Of a DNA stretch of 64,000 nt, positions 10,933 to 21,963 are shown piece after piece. This DNA comes from Eunapius fragilis (lineage: Eukaryota; Porifera; Demospongiae; Spongillida; Spongillidae). Location of the stretch: contig OY811971.1 of assembly GCA_963681505.1 (NCBI GenBank), positions 20,765,250-20,829,249 of the forward strand. The letters run 5' to 3'. The notes under the pieces are model-generated. The model saw only the letters and a list, made by a program, of their open reading frames with translations, was not told the origin of the DNA and searched no databases. Within the stretch, counting starts at the first letter, position 1, and each line of letters starts with the position of its first letter. The translations under genes and the position numbers were made by a program.

Positions 10933-11466
10933 CTTAAGTCCCAGTCAGAGATGTGGGCACCTCCTTCGACGGTACAGGCTTTACTATATTCAACGGACAC
11001 ATGTTCCTTTATTAACCAGGCCACAGCCCAGTTCCATTCCTACAACCCCAGCGGCATTCTCTTTTACCAGATCAGCAGTTTAATGACTGACTTCCTGGGA
11101 GTGAAGCCTCATGGCGGGTTGCCATGGTTAATATTTGATGTCGGCTCTGGACCAGCTGTCGTTGGATCATAACCTGAATCAATTCCATCTCTGATGTAGG
11201 GTCATCAATATCTACCGAGGCTGCCATGTGTGGAGAGAACACACACGTAACAGACAGTACACATACCCATGGTTGCACCTGAAAGTTTATGCATGTCTAT
11301 CTGAGCAGATACGAAAGACTGTCAGTGTATCCCATGATCCGAGTATGTGTGCATCATGTGCACGTGTGTTGCCGGTGTGTGCACATGTTTGTGAATGCGT
11401 GTGAGTGTGTGTACGTGTATATTATAATAAACATCTAACCCGCGAATCAACTCCATCCCCTATTTG
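10933..11466. other. Stretch without a recognised gene
   Basis: Several short open frames on both strands, none with a motif or splice pattern I can support. A TG-rich low-complexity patch lies near 11340-11430. Confidence 0.5.
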
Positions 11467-11826
11467 TTAGTCCTCGTTACCAAAAGATGCATCCAACCGC
11501 GTCCAGAACTCTGTTATGAGACATCTGTATTCATCGTTTTTATAGTTCGGGAATAGGTCTGTGCCGCGGCTATATCCAGCGATAATATTTATTATCTCTG
11601 CTATATCTGAAAGGCAAGTTACATGCACCATCGGCATGCATGCTACGGGGAAGTACTCCATGCATGCTGTTAGATGAAATCGACTAACCCCTCCAGACTC
11701 CAAATTAAGTGCTTCCCTTCTGCGGTCAGAGAAAAATCTGCTGCGGTCTATTAACTTGTAAGTGCTAGTCACGTGATACAGATAAACTATAAAGGAGTGA
11801 TGTTTTCTGGCTTGTCGAAAAGCCAT
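11467..11826 (-). CDS. Hypothetical ORF, 119 codons
   Basis: An uninterrupted minus-strand frame from ATG to stop with mixed, protein-like composition and several Cys, Met and aromatic residues. I do not recognise a domain and see no clear promoter or splice signals. It lies just left of the old Ty3/gypsy copy. It could be an exon of the same minus-strand transcription unit as the repeat exons at 10.8 and 2.3 kb, or chance. Confidence 0.22.
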   Translation of the reverse strand: MAFRQARKHHSFIVYLYHVTSTYKLIDRSRFFSDRRREALNLESGGVSRFHLTACMEYFPVACMPMVHVTCLSDIAEIINIIAGYSRGTDLFPNYKNDEYRCLITEFWTRLDASFGNED

Positions 11827-11914
11827 GCAGCTCCTTCATAGCTGTCCTCCGACAAGCGCGTAGCTTCTTTATGATGCTGCACTACGAGCTTACAGGTATA
11901 CGTATTTCCACTTG

Positions 11915-12034
11915 TGTTGTATTTTCGCGGAGCAACGTGGATGGTAACAGATCAGAACGAACAAAATCACGACAAGAAATGAACTACACGAGAACAACGC
12001 AATAGCATGCACACGAGAGTATCCGGGCACGTGA
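11915..12034 (-). repeat. LTR copy (3' side) of old Ty3/gypsy
   Basis: About 120 bp, nearly identical to the corresponding part of 21788-21958. It begins TGTTGTATTTTCGCGG on the plus strand, preceded by ACTTG. Confidence 0.85.
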
Positions 12035-14508
12035 GCTGAGGCACTTGATCTCTTTGGTCTAAGGGTTCAGCAGTCTCTGGCATCTCTGTCTCTGCAAATG
12101 GGGGGCCATTTGAAAGTAGTGGTTCTACTGAAACCTGTGAGGACGTCACCAAAGCCGGGAGCTCTCCAGGATCTGAATCCTCTAGGGAGCCATAGCGGTA
12201 CTGCAGCTGCTCCACATGACGTCTCCAAGTAGCCCCATGAGGGAAAACACGAAATTAACACTTCGGGGGCCAAACACTTTGGTCACCACTGCAGGTACCC
12301 AACGTGGATCCTTGTTTTGCCGAGGTCCACAGTACAGGGCATAACAAGGGTCGCCGACCTTGAAAGTGTGAGCCACTCTGGCCACTTGGCTGTTGGAAGT
12401 AGAGGGTGGAGACTTAGAAGTTGCTGTCGCCTGTTTTGCTTGGGCAATGTGAGCTGGGGAAGGAATGAGGACGTCAATTTTGCACCGGATCTGCCGTCCA
12501 TTCAGAATCTCACTGGGAGAGTAACCTGATGTAAGTGGCGTTCTGCGGTACTGCATAAGAAATTCTAGAGTTGCCGCTATTGGAGGCAGAGATGACATGA
12601 TGAGTGCTTGCTTGAAGGTTTGAACTCGGCGTTCAGCGGCACCATTTGTTGCTGGATGATACGGAGCACCCGTCAGGTGAGTGATACCCCGTTCTTTGCA
12701 CCAAGCCTGAAACTCTTCTGATACGAAGGAAGTGGCATTATCTGTCACCACTGTGTGAGGATAACCAAAATGAGCGAAGTCCTGCTCGAGTAGCTCAGTA
12801 GTCGCCTTGGTTGAAGTAGAACTGACTGGGTGGATGCACGGATACTTAGAATACGCATCGATCAGAACTAGCCAGTTTGTTCCCATGAAGTTCATGGCAT
12901 GATCCAGATGGAGTCTGCTCCATGGTTTTTCTGGTACCATCCAGGGGTGATTGGGAGCTTTGGCTGGCATGTTGTGGTGTTCAGCACATGTTGAACATCG
13001 ATGGCACTGGTTCATTATATCCATGTCAATCCTTGGCCAGTACACAGTTGTACGGGCTAGCTGTTTCATCCTCTGCATCCCAAAATGACCCAAATGCAGG
13101 AGTTCAAGGACTTGAGGTTGAAGGCTAGGAGGAATGATGACTCTGGAGCCATATAGCAGACAACCATGAACAGTTGAAAGTGAAGCTGAGATTTTCCTGA
13201 AATCTTCCACTGAGTAGTCCGTTCCTTGATCTCCAGGCTCTGCCTTAGGTGACCAGCCTTCACGTGTAAAAAGTATCACCTTTGCCAGTACCGGGTCTTT
13301 GGCAGACTCCTTGGCTAAAACACCTGGATCAGTGGGGTTAAACTGAAGGCTGATTGTCCGAATGGCACATACTGTGTCCACGTCTGCATCACCTTCCTCT
13401 CCATCGAAACTTGGGTCAGGGCCAAATGGGAGACGGCTGAGGGCATCGGCATTCCCATGATCAGTGGTCTTCCTGTATTCGATAGAATAGCTGTACTGAT
13501 TGAGGAGTGCCCAACGTGCCAGCCTGTTCGCTGCAAGAACTGGGGTGGCCTTGTTTGGTCCAAACAGGGCCAGAAGTGGTTTGTGATTGGTCACCAGAAT
13601 GAAATTTCTGCCATACAGGAACTGGTGAAACTTCTTGAGTGCAAATACTATGGCCAGAGCCTCTTTCTGAATTTGGCTGTACCTCCTCTGGGTGTCCGTT
13701 AGGGTTTTGGAAACATTGCCGATAGGACGCTCACTGCCATCTGGATAGCGGTGGAACAGCACAGCTCCTAAGCCACACTCAGAAGCGTCACAGGAAATTC
13801 CGACAGGGAGTGAAGGGTCGAAATGGGCCAGAACAGTGTCTGTGTAGAGTAAGTCCTTGAGACTTTGAAAAGCTGCTTGCTGTTCTGCTCCCCACTCCCA
13901 CTGGACATTCTTCTTGGTGAGTCGATACTGAGGATCAGTAACAGTAGCCAGATTTGGAAGGAATTTGCTGTAGAATTGGATTGACCCTAGGAAGGAACGT
14001 AGACTGGAGACATTGTCTGGGGGTGGCATCATCCACACTGCATCTGCCTTGCATCCCTTGGCAACTCCTTTGCTAGACAGTGTGTAACCCAAATACTCAA
14101 CGGAGGGTTGAGTGAATAGGCACTTCTCTTTACGGCAACGGAGTCCTTTGTCTTGGAGACGTTGAAGAAGGGCACGTAGGTTCCGCAGGTGTTCCGATGC
14201 ATTCGATCCGCTGACCAAGATGTCATCCATGTAGCTAGTCACACCTCCTAGATCGCCAATTAGCTGGTCCATTATTTCTTGAAAATAGCCTGGGGCCGAA
14301 CTGATCCCGAATGGGAGTCGAAGTTGAAGAAGCACTCCCCTGTGTGTACTCAACGCTAGGCGCTTCTAGCTTTCCGGTCCTAGCATGACTTGATTGTAGG
14401 CATCAGCAAGGTCTACCTTGGTGAAACCATGTCCCCCACTCAGCTTACGCATGAGATCCTCTGGTAGGTGCATTGGGTAGCGATGTGGTTACAGCTGTGG
14501 GTTGACTG

Positions 14509-14712
14509 TGTTGTGTGAGCTCAAAGTTGAACAACTTGTATGTGCTAATGTAATCCCGTGATTCGCACTTCATAAGGATTCTGTTCTAGAACATTCGAAT
14601 AGCCCACTATATATGTGTGTTATGTGCACGTGTTCTGCACTGTATCTGTGTGTTCACTCCGATTCATTCTAATATAAAAATCCTTACGAGTTTCGGGGCT
14701 AGAAACACGACA
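14509..14712 (+). repeat. 5' LTR of young Ty3/gypsy
   Basis: 204 bp with TG...CA ends. A TATATATG-like stretch near 14610 and AATATAAAAATCC near 14670 are candidate promoter and termination sequences. It looks identical to the 3' LTR. Confidence 0.95.
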
Positions 14713-14721
14713 GGATTTTTC

Positions 14722-14740
14722 TGGCGTAGTCGGCAGGATC
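14722..14740 (+). other. Primer-binding site, tRNA-Ser type
   Basis: TGGCGTAGTCGGCAGGATC, nine bases after the LTR end. Its reverse complement matches the 3' end, with CCA, of animal tRNA-Ser(AGA) as I recall it (acceptor stem GTAGTCG/CGACTAC with discriminator G). Some Ty3/gypsy groups (297, 17.6) are known to prime with tRNA-Ser. The same site is present in the older copy. Confidence 0.8.
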
Positions 14741-14811
14741 GTGTGAGGGAAACCGCAAACGTTCTACATTACTACAGACGCGAGTGAACGCCGCCACGTT
14801 CTCTTCTTCTC

Positions 14812-17800
14812 ATGGCGGACATGAAAGAATTTCTCCAGCTGTTTCAGCAGCAGATGGAAGAGCAACGCAAACAAACAGAAGCCTTCGTCACAGCTATCAC
14901 TAAGGGCTTGGACCGTTCCACTCCGAAGGCCAGTTTTCCTACTTTCTCTCCTTTCGACTCAACCTCGGAACTATGGACGGACTACTGGGCGCGTTTTCAA
15001 ACCTTCGTGGCAGCCAACGCTATCCCAGACGACCGAGTGGCCCAAATATTCCTCACAAACCAGACCAAGGTTACGTACAAACTGTTAAGTAACATGGCAT
15101 CGCAACAGTCACCAGCAAAAGACATCAATGAACTTTCTATTGACGACATCGCCGAGTCCATGCGAACGCAATTCGACCCGACCCGGTACATTGTGCGTGA
15201 GCGTTTTAAATTCTGGTCGGACATGAAGCGCCAACCCGGTGAGTCCATTCTCGAGTTGGCCGCGAGGATTCGCCAGGACACCGTCACATGCGACTTCGTT
15301 TCCATTAAGGATCCACTGGATGAGGCTATGAGAACTCGTTTCATGTGTTCCGTGAATAATGAAGCGGTTCTCAAGGCGCTTTTCAAGGTAAAGGATGCGG
15401 AACTTACCTTCGCCAAGGCTATCGCAGTGGCGGTGGAAACCGAAGATGCGGCCAAGGTGGCTAAAGAAACCGTTTATGGATCGTCGAGTAAGCAGGTGGT
15501 TGCAGTGAACAAGGTTCAAGACAAGTCTCCAAGAACATCTCCATCCGGTGGGGAGAGCTCAAGGTCCAAGGCAGCCTTACATTCACGTCACAAGACTGAT
15601 TTCCCTAAAGGCACATGCCCACGTTGTGGCAAAACGGACCACGGGGCCAGGGATTGTCCATTCAAAGAATCAATCTGCAATTACTGCCAGAAGATTGGCC
15701 ATCTCCAATCAGTATGCTTGCAGAAGAGGAAGGACAGCCATACGGTAAAGGTTATCACCAAACGGAAGCTCTGGTCAGTCAAGAGGATCAATTCAGTCCC
15801 TCAACTCCAGCAAGACATTCAGATCAGTGGTCAGCAGTTCAGCTTCGAAGTAGACACTGGTGCGGGTGATAATTTTTGTTCCATTGATGTTTGGACCAAG
15901 CTTGGGAAACCAGCTCTCACACCCACAACAAGTCGCTATGAGGTAGCAAACGGGCAGCCTCTTCTTACCTTGGGAACTTTCGAGGTGGCAGTTTCCCTTC
16001 TTGAGAAAGGTTCTACTACCCGGACAGAAAACATCTCTTTCACTGTCTCCAAGGTCTCAAGACTTAATCTTCTGGGGCGTGACGCTATAGTTCGACTGTG
16101 CATCAACCTTCAGGCTCTCCTAGGCATACCAAGTGTTCTTCCCTCTACCGAGGGATCTAATGGTGCCAAAGCTGTTCTTCCCATACTCAAGGATCTCAAA
16201 CCAGATGTGGCACTACAGGAAGCCCGCAAAAGGGTGTGTCAAGATTTTCCTGACCTTTTCAAGCAGGAGCTGGGCTGTTTAAAGGATTTCCAACTTGAGA
16301 TCCAGTTCAAGCCTGACTCCAAACCCATATTCTGTAAACCGCGCGTAGTCCCCTTTGCAGTCCAAGAGGATCTGACGCAAGCGTACGATACAGGTGTGGC
16401 CAAGGGCGTTTGGAAACCAACGCAGTTTAACAGTTACGGAACTCCTGTGGTCCCTATCAGGAAGAAGGCAGCAGCAGAGGGGTCTAGTCCACCAATTCGT
16501 GTGTGCGGAGACTATTCAGTCACTGTTAACCCTCAACTGGAGCCTCACAGGTACCCTATGCCACTCCCAGATGACCTAGTGCGAAAGCTCAGTGGCGGCT
16601 ATGGTTTCTCCAAGGTCGACTTGGCTGATGCATTCAACCAAATAATGTTAGGCCCGGAGAGTCAGAAGCGCCTGGCTCTTAGCACCCATCGAGGTGTTCT
16701 TCTACAGCTCCGACTTCCTTTCGGGATTAGTTCGGCTCCAGCCCATTTCCAGGAGATAATGGACCAACTCACAAGTGACCTGAAGGGCGTAGCAGTCTAC
16801 ATAGACGATATTCTGGTGAGTGGGGTGTCTGCAGTGGAGCACCTTGAGAATCTTCGTGCTTTGTTGCAACGGCTCCAAGATAAAGGCCTTCGATGCCGAC
16901 AAGAGAAGTGTTTGTTTGCTCAGCCTTCTATCGAGTACCTGGGATACACTTTGTCCAGCAATGGCATAGCCAAGGGTTCCAAGGTAGATGCAATTCAGCT
17001 GATGCCAGCGCCTACAGATGTGTCCAGTCTCCGTTCCTTTCTAGGTTCAGTGCAGTTCTATGCGAAATTTTTGCCAAACTTGGCAACAGTTACAGAACCA
17101 CTCTACCATCTCACAAAGAAGGATGTTAAATGGAATTGGGGCCCTTCTGAGCAGGCTGCATTCACCAAGCTGAAGGAAATGCTGACAGCAGACACAGTAT
17201 TGGCACACTTCGACCCATCTCTACCAGTTGGTATCTCATGCGACGCTTCGGAAACAGGTCTGGGAGCAGTACTCTTTCACAGACATCCAGATGGCAGTGA
17301 ACGTCCAGTGGCCAATGTCTCTAAAACACTGTCAGACACCCAAAGACGCTACAGTCAGATCCAGAAGGAGGCACTGGCTATAGTCTTTGCTCTTCATAAG
17401 TTCCATCAATTCCTCTATGGCCGCCAATTTATCTTAGTGACAGATCACAAGCCCCTACTCTCACTTTTTGGTCCAAACAAGGCAACTCCTGCATTGGCAG
17501 CCAACCGACTGGCACGTTGGGCCCTACTCCTGAACCAGTACAACTACAGCATTGAATACCGTAAAACTAGCCTTCACGGAAATGCAGATGCCCTGAGTCG
17601 ACTTCCTAGTGGTCCTGACAACGACTTCGATGGGGAGGAAAAGGAGGCAGACGTTGACATGGTCTGTGCTATTAAGACTATTGACTCGCAACTAAACCCG
17701 ACAGACCCAGGTGTACTGGCCAAGGAGTCATCACGGGACCCGGTCATCGCAAATGTCATGCGGTTCACACGGGAGGGATGGCCCCCTCAAACTGAAACAC

Positions 17801-19068
17801 AGGACCAAGCGGGCATGGAGGATTTCAGGAGGATTTCAAGCTCTTTGTCTACAGTTCATGGGTGTTTGTTATGTGGTTCCAGGGTGGTGATTCCACGGAG
17901 TTTGCAGGTTCCAGTTCTGCATATTTTACATCTAGGACACTTTGGAATGCAAAGAATGAAACAGCTAGCTCGAACAGCTGTTTATTGGCCTAGGATTGAT
18001 GAGGACATTGCAAATCAGTGTCACCGGTGTAGCACCTGTGCTGAGCATCAAAGCAGACCTCCTAAACAACCAAATCACCCATGGATGCTACCCGAGAAAC
18101 CTTGGAGCCGAATCCACTTGGATCATGCAATCAACTTTTTGGGGTCTAACTGGCTGGTTATCATTGATTCCTACTCCAAATATCCCTGCATCCATCCAAC
18201 CACCTCAGTTTCTTCCAAGGCAACTACTGATCTGTTAGAGCAGGATTTCGCCCACTTTGGGTATCCTCACACCATCGTCACGGACAACTCTTCTTCATTT
18301 CTATCTTCAGAGTTCCAGTCCTGGTGCCAGGGAAGAGGAATCGTCCACCTGACCGGCGCTCCCTACCATCCTGCTACCAACGGGGCAGCAGAACGGCTAG
18401 TGCAGACCTTTAAGCAGGCCCTGACTAAGTCACCCCTCCCGCCCAGATCAGCTCTGCAAGAGTTTCTGATGCTATACAGGCGTACCCCACTCAATCTGGG
18501 TTATTCACCAAGTGAACTCCTCAACGGACGACAAATCAGAGCTAAAATAGATGTTCTGTTGCCATCTCCAGCCCACATCGCTCAGGGCAAGCAGGCAAAG
18601 GAAGCCACCAAGTCGCAGATGACCAAGGATGGTGACCAAGTGGAGAAATTGGCCACTATTTTCAAGGTTGGAACTCCCTGCTATGCATTGTACTTCGGTC
18701 CCCGACGTGACAAAGACCCAAAATGGGTACCTGCCATTGTTACCAAGGTTTTTGGCTCTCGCAGCGTACAGGTGCGAGTGTTTCCTAAAGGTGTTACTTG
18801 GAGAAGACATTTGGAGCAGCTGAGGCCCCGGTACACCTCACAGGAGGACACAGAACCAGGTGAACCACCAGTGTTCACCCAGCAGGAAGCGGATCAACCC
18901 CTACTAGGGGAAACCCCAGACGTCAGTGTGCAGGTTGCCCAACAGACAGAACCAGTGACAGCCCCAGCCCTGCCAAGGCAGAAACATGCGTATCACAACC
19001 CACGGAAACCAACTGGAGAAGAGTATGGTCCAGGACATCCTCGGAGGTCTCAGAGACACAAGAAATGA
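14812..19068 (+). CDS. Gag-Pol polyprotein of young Ty3/gypsy
   Basis: A single frame of 1,418 codons. Order: capsid-like gag (about residues 1-250); two CCHC zinc knuckles (CPRCGKTDHGARDCP and CNYCQKIGHLQSVC, about 265-305); aspartic protease with DTGAG (about 345); reverse transcriptase with VDLADAF and YIDDILVS (about 560-740); RNase H starting near ISCDASETGLGAVL (about 805); and integrase with an HHCC finger and a DDE core ending in APYHPATNGAAE (about 1030-1230), then a basic tail. Gag and pol are in one frame, as in several Ty3/gypsy lineages, so no frameshift is needed. It belongs to a mobile element, not to the host. Confidence 0.95.
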   Translation: MADMKEFLQLFQQQMEEQRKQTEAFVTAITKGLDRSTPKASFPTFSPFDSTSELWTDYWARFQTFVAANAIPDDRVAQIFLTNQTKVTYKLLSNMASQQSPAKDINELSIDDIAESMRTQFDPTRYIVRERFKFWSDMKRQPGESILELAARIRQDTVTCDFVSIKDPLDEAMRTRFMCSVNNEAVLKALFKVKDAELTFAKAIAVAVETEDAAKVAKETVYGSSSKQVVAVNKVQDKSPRTSPSGGESSRSKAALHSRHKTDFPKGTCPRCGKTDHGARDCPFKESICNYCQKIGHLQSVCLQKRKDSHTVKVITKRKLWSVKRINSVPQLQQDIQISGQQFSFEVDTGAGDNFCSIDVWTKLGKPALTPTTSRYEVANGQPLLTLGTFEVAVSLLEKGSTTRTENISFTVSKVSRLNLLGRDAIVRLCINLQALLGIPSVLPSTEGSNGAKAVLPILKDLKPDVALQEARKRVCQDFPDLFKQELGCLKDFQLEIQFKPDSKPIFCKPRVVPFAVQEDLTQAYDTGVAKGVWKPTQFNSYGTPVVPIRKKAAAEGSSPPIRVCGDYSVTVNPQLEPHRYPMPLPDDLVRKLSGGYGFSKVDLADAFNQIMLGPESQKRLALSTHRGVLLQLRLPFGISSAPAHFQEIMDQLTSDLKGVAVYIDDILVSGVSAVEHLENLRALLQRLQDKGLRCRQEKCLFAQPSIEYLGYTLSSNGIAKGSKVDAIQLMPAPTDVSSLRSFLGSVQFYAKFLPNLATVTEPLYHLTKKDVKWNWGPSEQAAFTKLKEMLTADTVLAHFDPSLPVGISCDASETGLGAVLFHRHPDGSERPVANVSKTLSDTQRRYSQIQKEALAIVFALHKFHQFLYGRQFILVTDHKPLLSLFGPNKATPALAANRLARWALLLNQYNYSIEYRKTSLHGNADALSRLPSGPDNDFDGEEKEADVDMVCAIKTIDSQLNPTDPGVLAKESSRDPVIANVMRFTREGWPPQTETQDQAGMEDFRRISSSLSTVHGCLLCGSRVVIPRSLQVPVLHILHLGHFGMQRMKQLARTAVYWPRIDEDIANQCHRCSTCAEHQSRPPKQPNHPWMLPEKPWSRIHLDHAINFLGSNWLVIIDSYSKYPCIHPTTSVSSKATTDLLEQDFAHFGYPHTIVTDNSSSFLSSEFQSWCQGRGIVHLTGAPYHPATNGAAERLVQTFKQALTKSPLPPRSALQEFLMLYRRTPLNLGYSPSELLNGRQIRAKIDVLLPSPAHIAQGKQAKEATKSQMTKDGDQVEKLATIFKVGTPCYALYFGPRRDKDPKWVPAIVTKVFGSRSVQVRVFPKGVTWRRHLEQLRPRYTSQEDTEPGEPPVFTQQEADQPLLGETPDVSVQVAQQTEPVTAPALPRQKHAYHNPRKPTGEEYGPGHPRRSQRHKK

Positions 19069-19111
19069 GAAGTTTGCCTTGCACCCCTGGTTTTAAGGCT
19101 AACTGGGGAGG

Positions 19112-19315
19112 TGTTGTGTGAGCTCAAAGTTGAACAACTTGTATGTGCTAATGTAATCCCGTGATTCGCACTTCATAAGGATTCTGTTCTAGAACATTCG
19201 AATAGCCCACTATATATGTGTGTTATGTGCACGTGTTCTGCACTGTATCTGTGTGTTCACTCCGATTCATTCTAATATAAAAATCCTTACGAGTTTCGGG
19301 GCTAGAAACACGACA
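19112..19315 (+). repeat. 3' LTR of young Ty3/gypsy
   Basis: 204 bp, matching the 5' LTR by eye along its whole length. Preceded by the purine-rich AACTGGGGAGG, the likely plus-strand primer, and followed by GACTG. Confidence 0.95.
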
Positions 19316-19845
19316 GACTGACACTGAGTAGTCTCCACACACACAAATTTTGGCCTTGGCCTGATTAGGAGTGCACGATTTCCGAATGGGAACTGGAGTC
19401 CCGTATGAATTGAATTGGACTGGCTTCCATACTCCTTGAGCAATGCCCGCATCATATGCTTGGTTCAGATCTTCCAGGAGAGCAAACGGAACCACCCTTG
19501 GCTTACAGAACACTGGCTTTGCCTCCGGCTTGAATTTGACCTCCAGCTGGAAATCCTTCAGACAGCCAAGCTCTGGCTTGAAGAGGTCTGGGAATTCCAT
19601 GCAGAGCTGCTCACAGGCCTGTTGAAGGACTAGGTCTGGTTGTGAAGAAATGGAGAGGACAGCTTCATCATTGAATTGCTTGTCTGCTGAAGGTATGCCC
19701 AGTAGAGCCGGAATGTCCACACCTAGCTTGACGATTGCATCTCGTCCCAAGAGGTTTAGCCTTGGTGTCTTGCTGACAGTGAACTGAATTTTGCTGCTTC
19801 TGGGTTTCTCTCCTTGCATTGATACTACAGTTTGAAATGTTCCCA

Positions 19846-20566
19846 CTCAGGTGTGTTAAGACTGACTACACTTAAAATTATTTAATGGCTGCCAAATGAA
19901 GCGTTTATTCATAAATATTCATACACAGACGTTACCACAGATTAATAATGTCCAATACACTTTGGATTGATAACGCGTAATTAATATATAATGTTGTTTC
20001 CATGACAACAGTTACGCAGGGTGAAATAATTGGCTTAATGTTAGAATTGAAAACCCGGGCGATAAAAGAATAGTTTTTCGCATGTTTCTGCAGTTCTTCT
20101 ACTTCTGGGATACCCTAATTTAATCATTATACTAGGCTTTTTGATCACTATTTCGAAACGCTTCGAGCGCTTGCAGACAAACATTAGAACTGCAAAAAAT
20201 TAAGCACAAAATTCATCATTTTCGTTGTGCAACTTATGCAAACGATGTTATATTTCGTTGTGCCCACCCACATTAGTTAGACCAGTATCAAATAAACAAC
20301 ATATAACTGTTTTTGTCCACAAACAATACTAAATCACCCGGGTTTTGCGAAAACGTAAAGAAACGCCCCCATATTTCGGAGCGCGATGCAATAAACTACT
20401 AAGGTTGCTATGACAACTATCAATTAAATTAATTTGCGGGATTATTGAACAAAGATTTGGTATAAAGAGAATAGCTACAAGAAGTACCCAAACAGAAAAG
20501 CCGCATGTTGTAATGTTTGAATTTGCAAATTCCAAATATAGTGTAGCCAGTCTTAACATACCTGAG
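19846..20566. mobile_element. 721 bp inverted-repeat DNA element inside old Ty3/gypsy
   Basis: The ends are inverted: CTCAGGTGTGTTAAGACTG on the left and the near-perfect complement CAGTCTTAACATACCTGAG (one mismatch) on the right. The interior is AT-rich and non-coding. Comparison with the younger relative suggests a target duplication of only 2 bp (TG), but this is not secure. It is a non-autonomous DNA transposon of undetermined superfamily. It is younger than the element it entered. Confidence 0.75.
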
Positions 20567-21762
20567 CAATGTAGCCAAGGGTTGTCCATTGGCAACTTCG
20601 TAACGACAAGAAGCTGGTGCCAAAGTAGGCTTTCCTATCTTGGTCCACACCTCAACAGAACAGAAGTTGTCCCCTGCGCCTGTGTCCACCTCAAAGGTAA
20701 AATCGTGGCCTTTGATCTGAACGGGTTGTCGCACTTGTGGGATTGTATCAATGACCTTAACAGTCTGAATGGAGTGTTTTGAAATAGTTCTGAGCGGTTG
20801 CTGTTCCTTCCTCTTCTTCAGACAGGCTGCTTGAATATGCCCCATCTTCTGGCAGTAGTTGCATACAGTCTCTTTGAAAGGGCAGTCCGTAGATCCATGA
20901 TCCGTCTTGCTGCACCTTGGACAGGTTCCCCTGGGGAAATCTCTCTTGTGAGTGCCACCAGCTGCTGGTATGGTATGGGGATGCCACGAAGAAGACTGCT
21001 GCTGTGATGACTGAACTTGGTTGACCGGGGAGGAGTAAGGACTAGGGCTTTGCTGTATCGGTTTGGCTCCATATACTGTCTCCTTAGCTACCTTTGCAGC
21101 CTCCTCAGTCTCCTGTGCTATTTGAAGTGCCTTAGCGAATGAGAGTTCGTCATCCTTCACCTTAAAAAGGGCCTTCATTGTTCACCGAACACATAAAGCG
21201 TGTGCGCATCGCCTCGTCTTGAGGGTTCTTAATTGAGGGGAAATCGCATCTGACAGCATCACGACGTATCCTGGCAGCCAGTTCTTGAATCGTTTCCCCG
21301 GGCTTGCGCTGCATCTCCGACCAGAATTTAAACCGTTCGCGGACCACATACCTCGTAGGGTCGAACTGGGTTTTCATGAAAACCGCAATTTCGTCCAGAG
21401 TAAGCGCGTTCACGTCTTTGGGCGGGCTCTGTTGGCAAGCGAGATTGCCCAAAAGCTTGTACGTGACTTTAGACTGATTTGTCAGGAATATCTGAGCAGC
21501 CCTGTCATCTGGAACCGAATTCGCACCGAGGAAAGTCAAGAAGCGCGCCCAGTAATCGGACCATAATTCTGAAGTAGTGTCGAAAGGAACGAAACTTGGG
21601 ATTGCCGCCGCAGGCGGTTTGGAAACAGGTTCCGAAGTAAGTTTTCCCGCTAGTGTTGCAAACAGTGTCTCCATCTGCTTTCGTTCAGACACCATCTGTT
21701 TTCGCTGAGTGTCCAACTGCTGACGAAGTAACTCAATTAGTTGCCCGGTCTCAGACATAGTA

Positions 21763-21781
21763 GATCCTGCCGACTACGCCA
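21763..21781 (-). other. Primer-binding site of old Ty3/gypsy, tRNA-Ser type
   Basis: On the minus strand this reads TGGCGTAGTCGGCAGGATC, identical to the site of the younger element, and sits just after the 5' LTR. Confidence 0.8.
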
Positions 21782-21787
21782 ATTTTC

Positions 21788-21958
21788 TGTTGTATTTTCG
21801 CGGAGCAACGTGGATGGTAACAGATCAGAACGAACAAAATCACGACAAGAAATGAACTACACGAGAACAACGCAATAGCATGCACACGAAAGTATCCGGG
21901 CACGTGATCTCTGGAATGCAATGAATACACTCAATCCTTCAATTATACGCACACAACA
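21788..21958 (-). repeat. 5' LTR of old Ty3/gypsy
   Basis: About 171 bp, with minus-strand ends TGTTGTGTG... and ...ATACAACA. The outer end is followed by ACTTG, matching the duplication at the other end of the element. The first bases resemble the start of the younger element's LTR. Confidence 0.85.
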
Positions 21959-21963
21959 ACTTG

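Larger units (their letters stand above)
14509..19315 (+). mobile_element. Young, whole-looking Ty3/gypsy element
   Basis: A 4.8 kb element with two 204 bp LTRs (14509-14712, 19112-19315) that look identical by eye, both starting TGTTGTGTGAG and ending ACACGACA. It is flanked by the 5 bp target duplication GACTG (14504-14508, 19316-19320). A tRNA-Ser-type primer-binding site follows the 5' LTR and a short purine run precedes the 3' LTR. One long gag-pol frame occupies the interior. It looks whole and recent. It inserted into the RT region of the older minus-strand relative. Confidence 0.95.
11915..21958 (-). mobile_element. Old Ty3/gypsy element (broken), host of nested insertions
   Basis: A minus-strand Ty3/gypsy copy. 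Its 5' LTR is on the right (21788-21958) and a shorter LTR copy is on the left (11915-12034), flanked by the 5 bp duplication ACTTG (11910-11914 and 21959-21963). The primer-binding site is at 21763-21781. Parts in order on the minus strand are gag with zinc knuckles (about 21.76-20.6 kb), protease to early RT (about 19.85-19.3 kb), and RT, RNase H and integrase to the 3' end (about 14.35-12.0 kb). It is a fossil with several breaks. It is interrupted by a younger Ty3/gypsy element (14509-19315, inside the RT region) and by an inverted-repeat DNA element (19846-20566). It is closely related in sequence to the younger insert but clearly older. Confidence 0.9.

Noticed and set aside
19846-20566. 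Reading the insert in the old gypsy copy as an intron (GT...AG ends)
   Set aside because: It has inverted ends and is absent from the closely related younger element, which fits a DNA-element insertion better.
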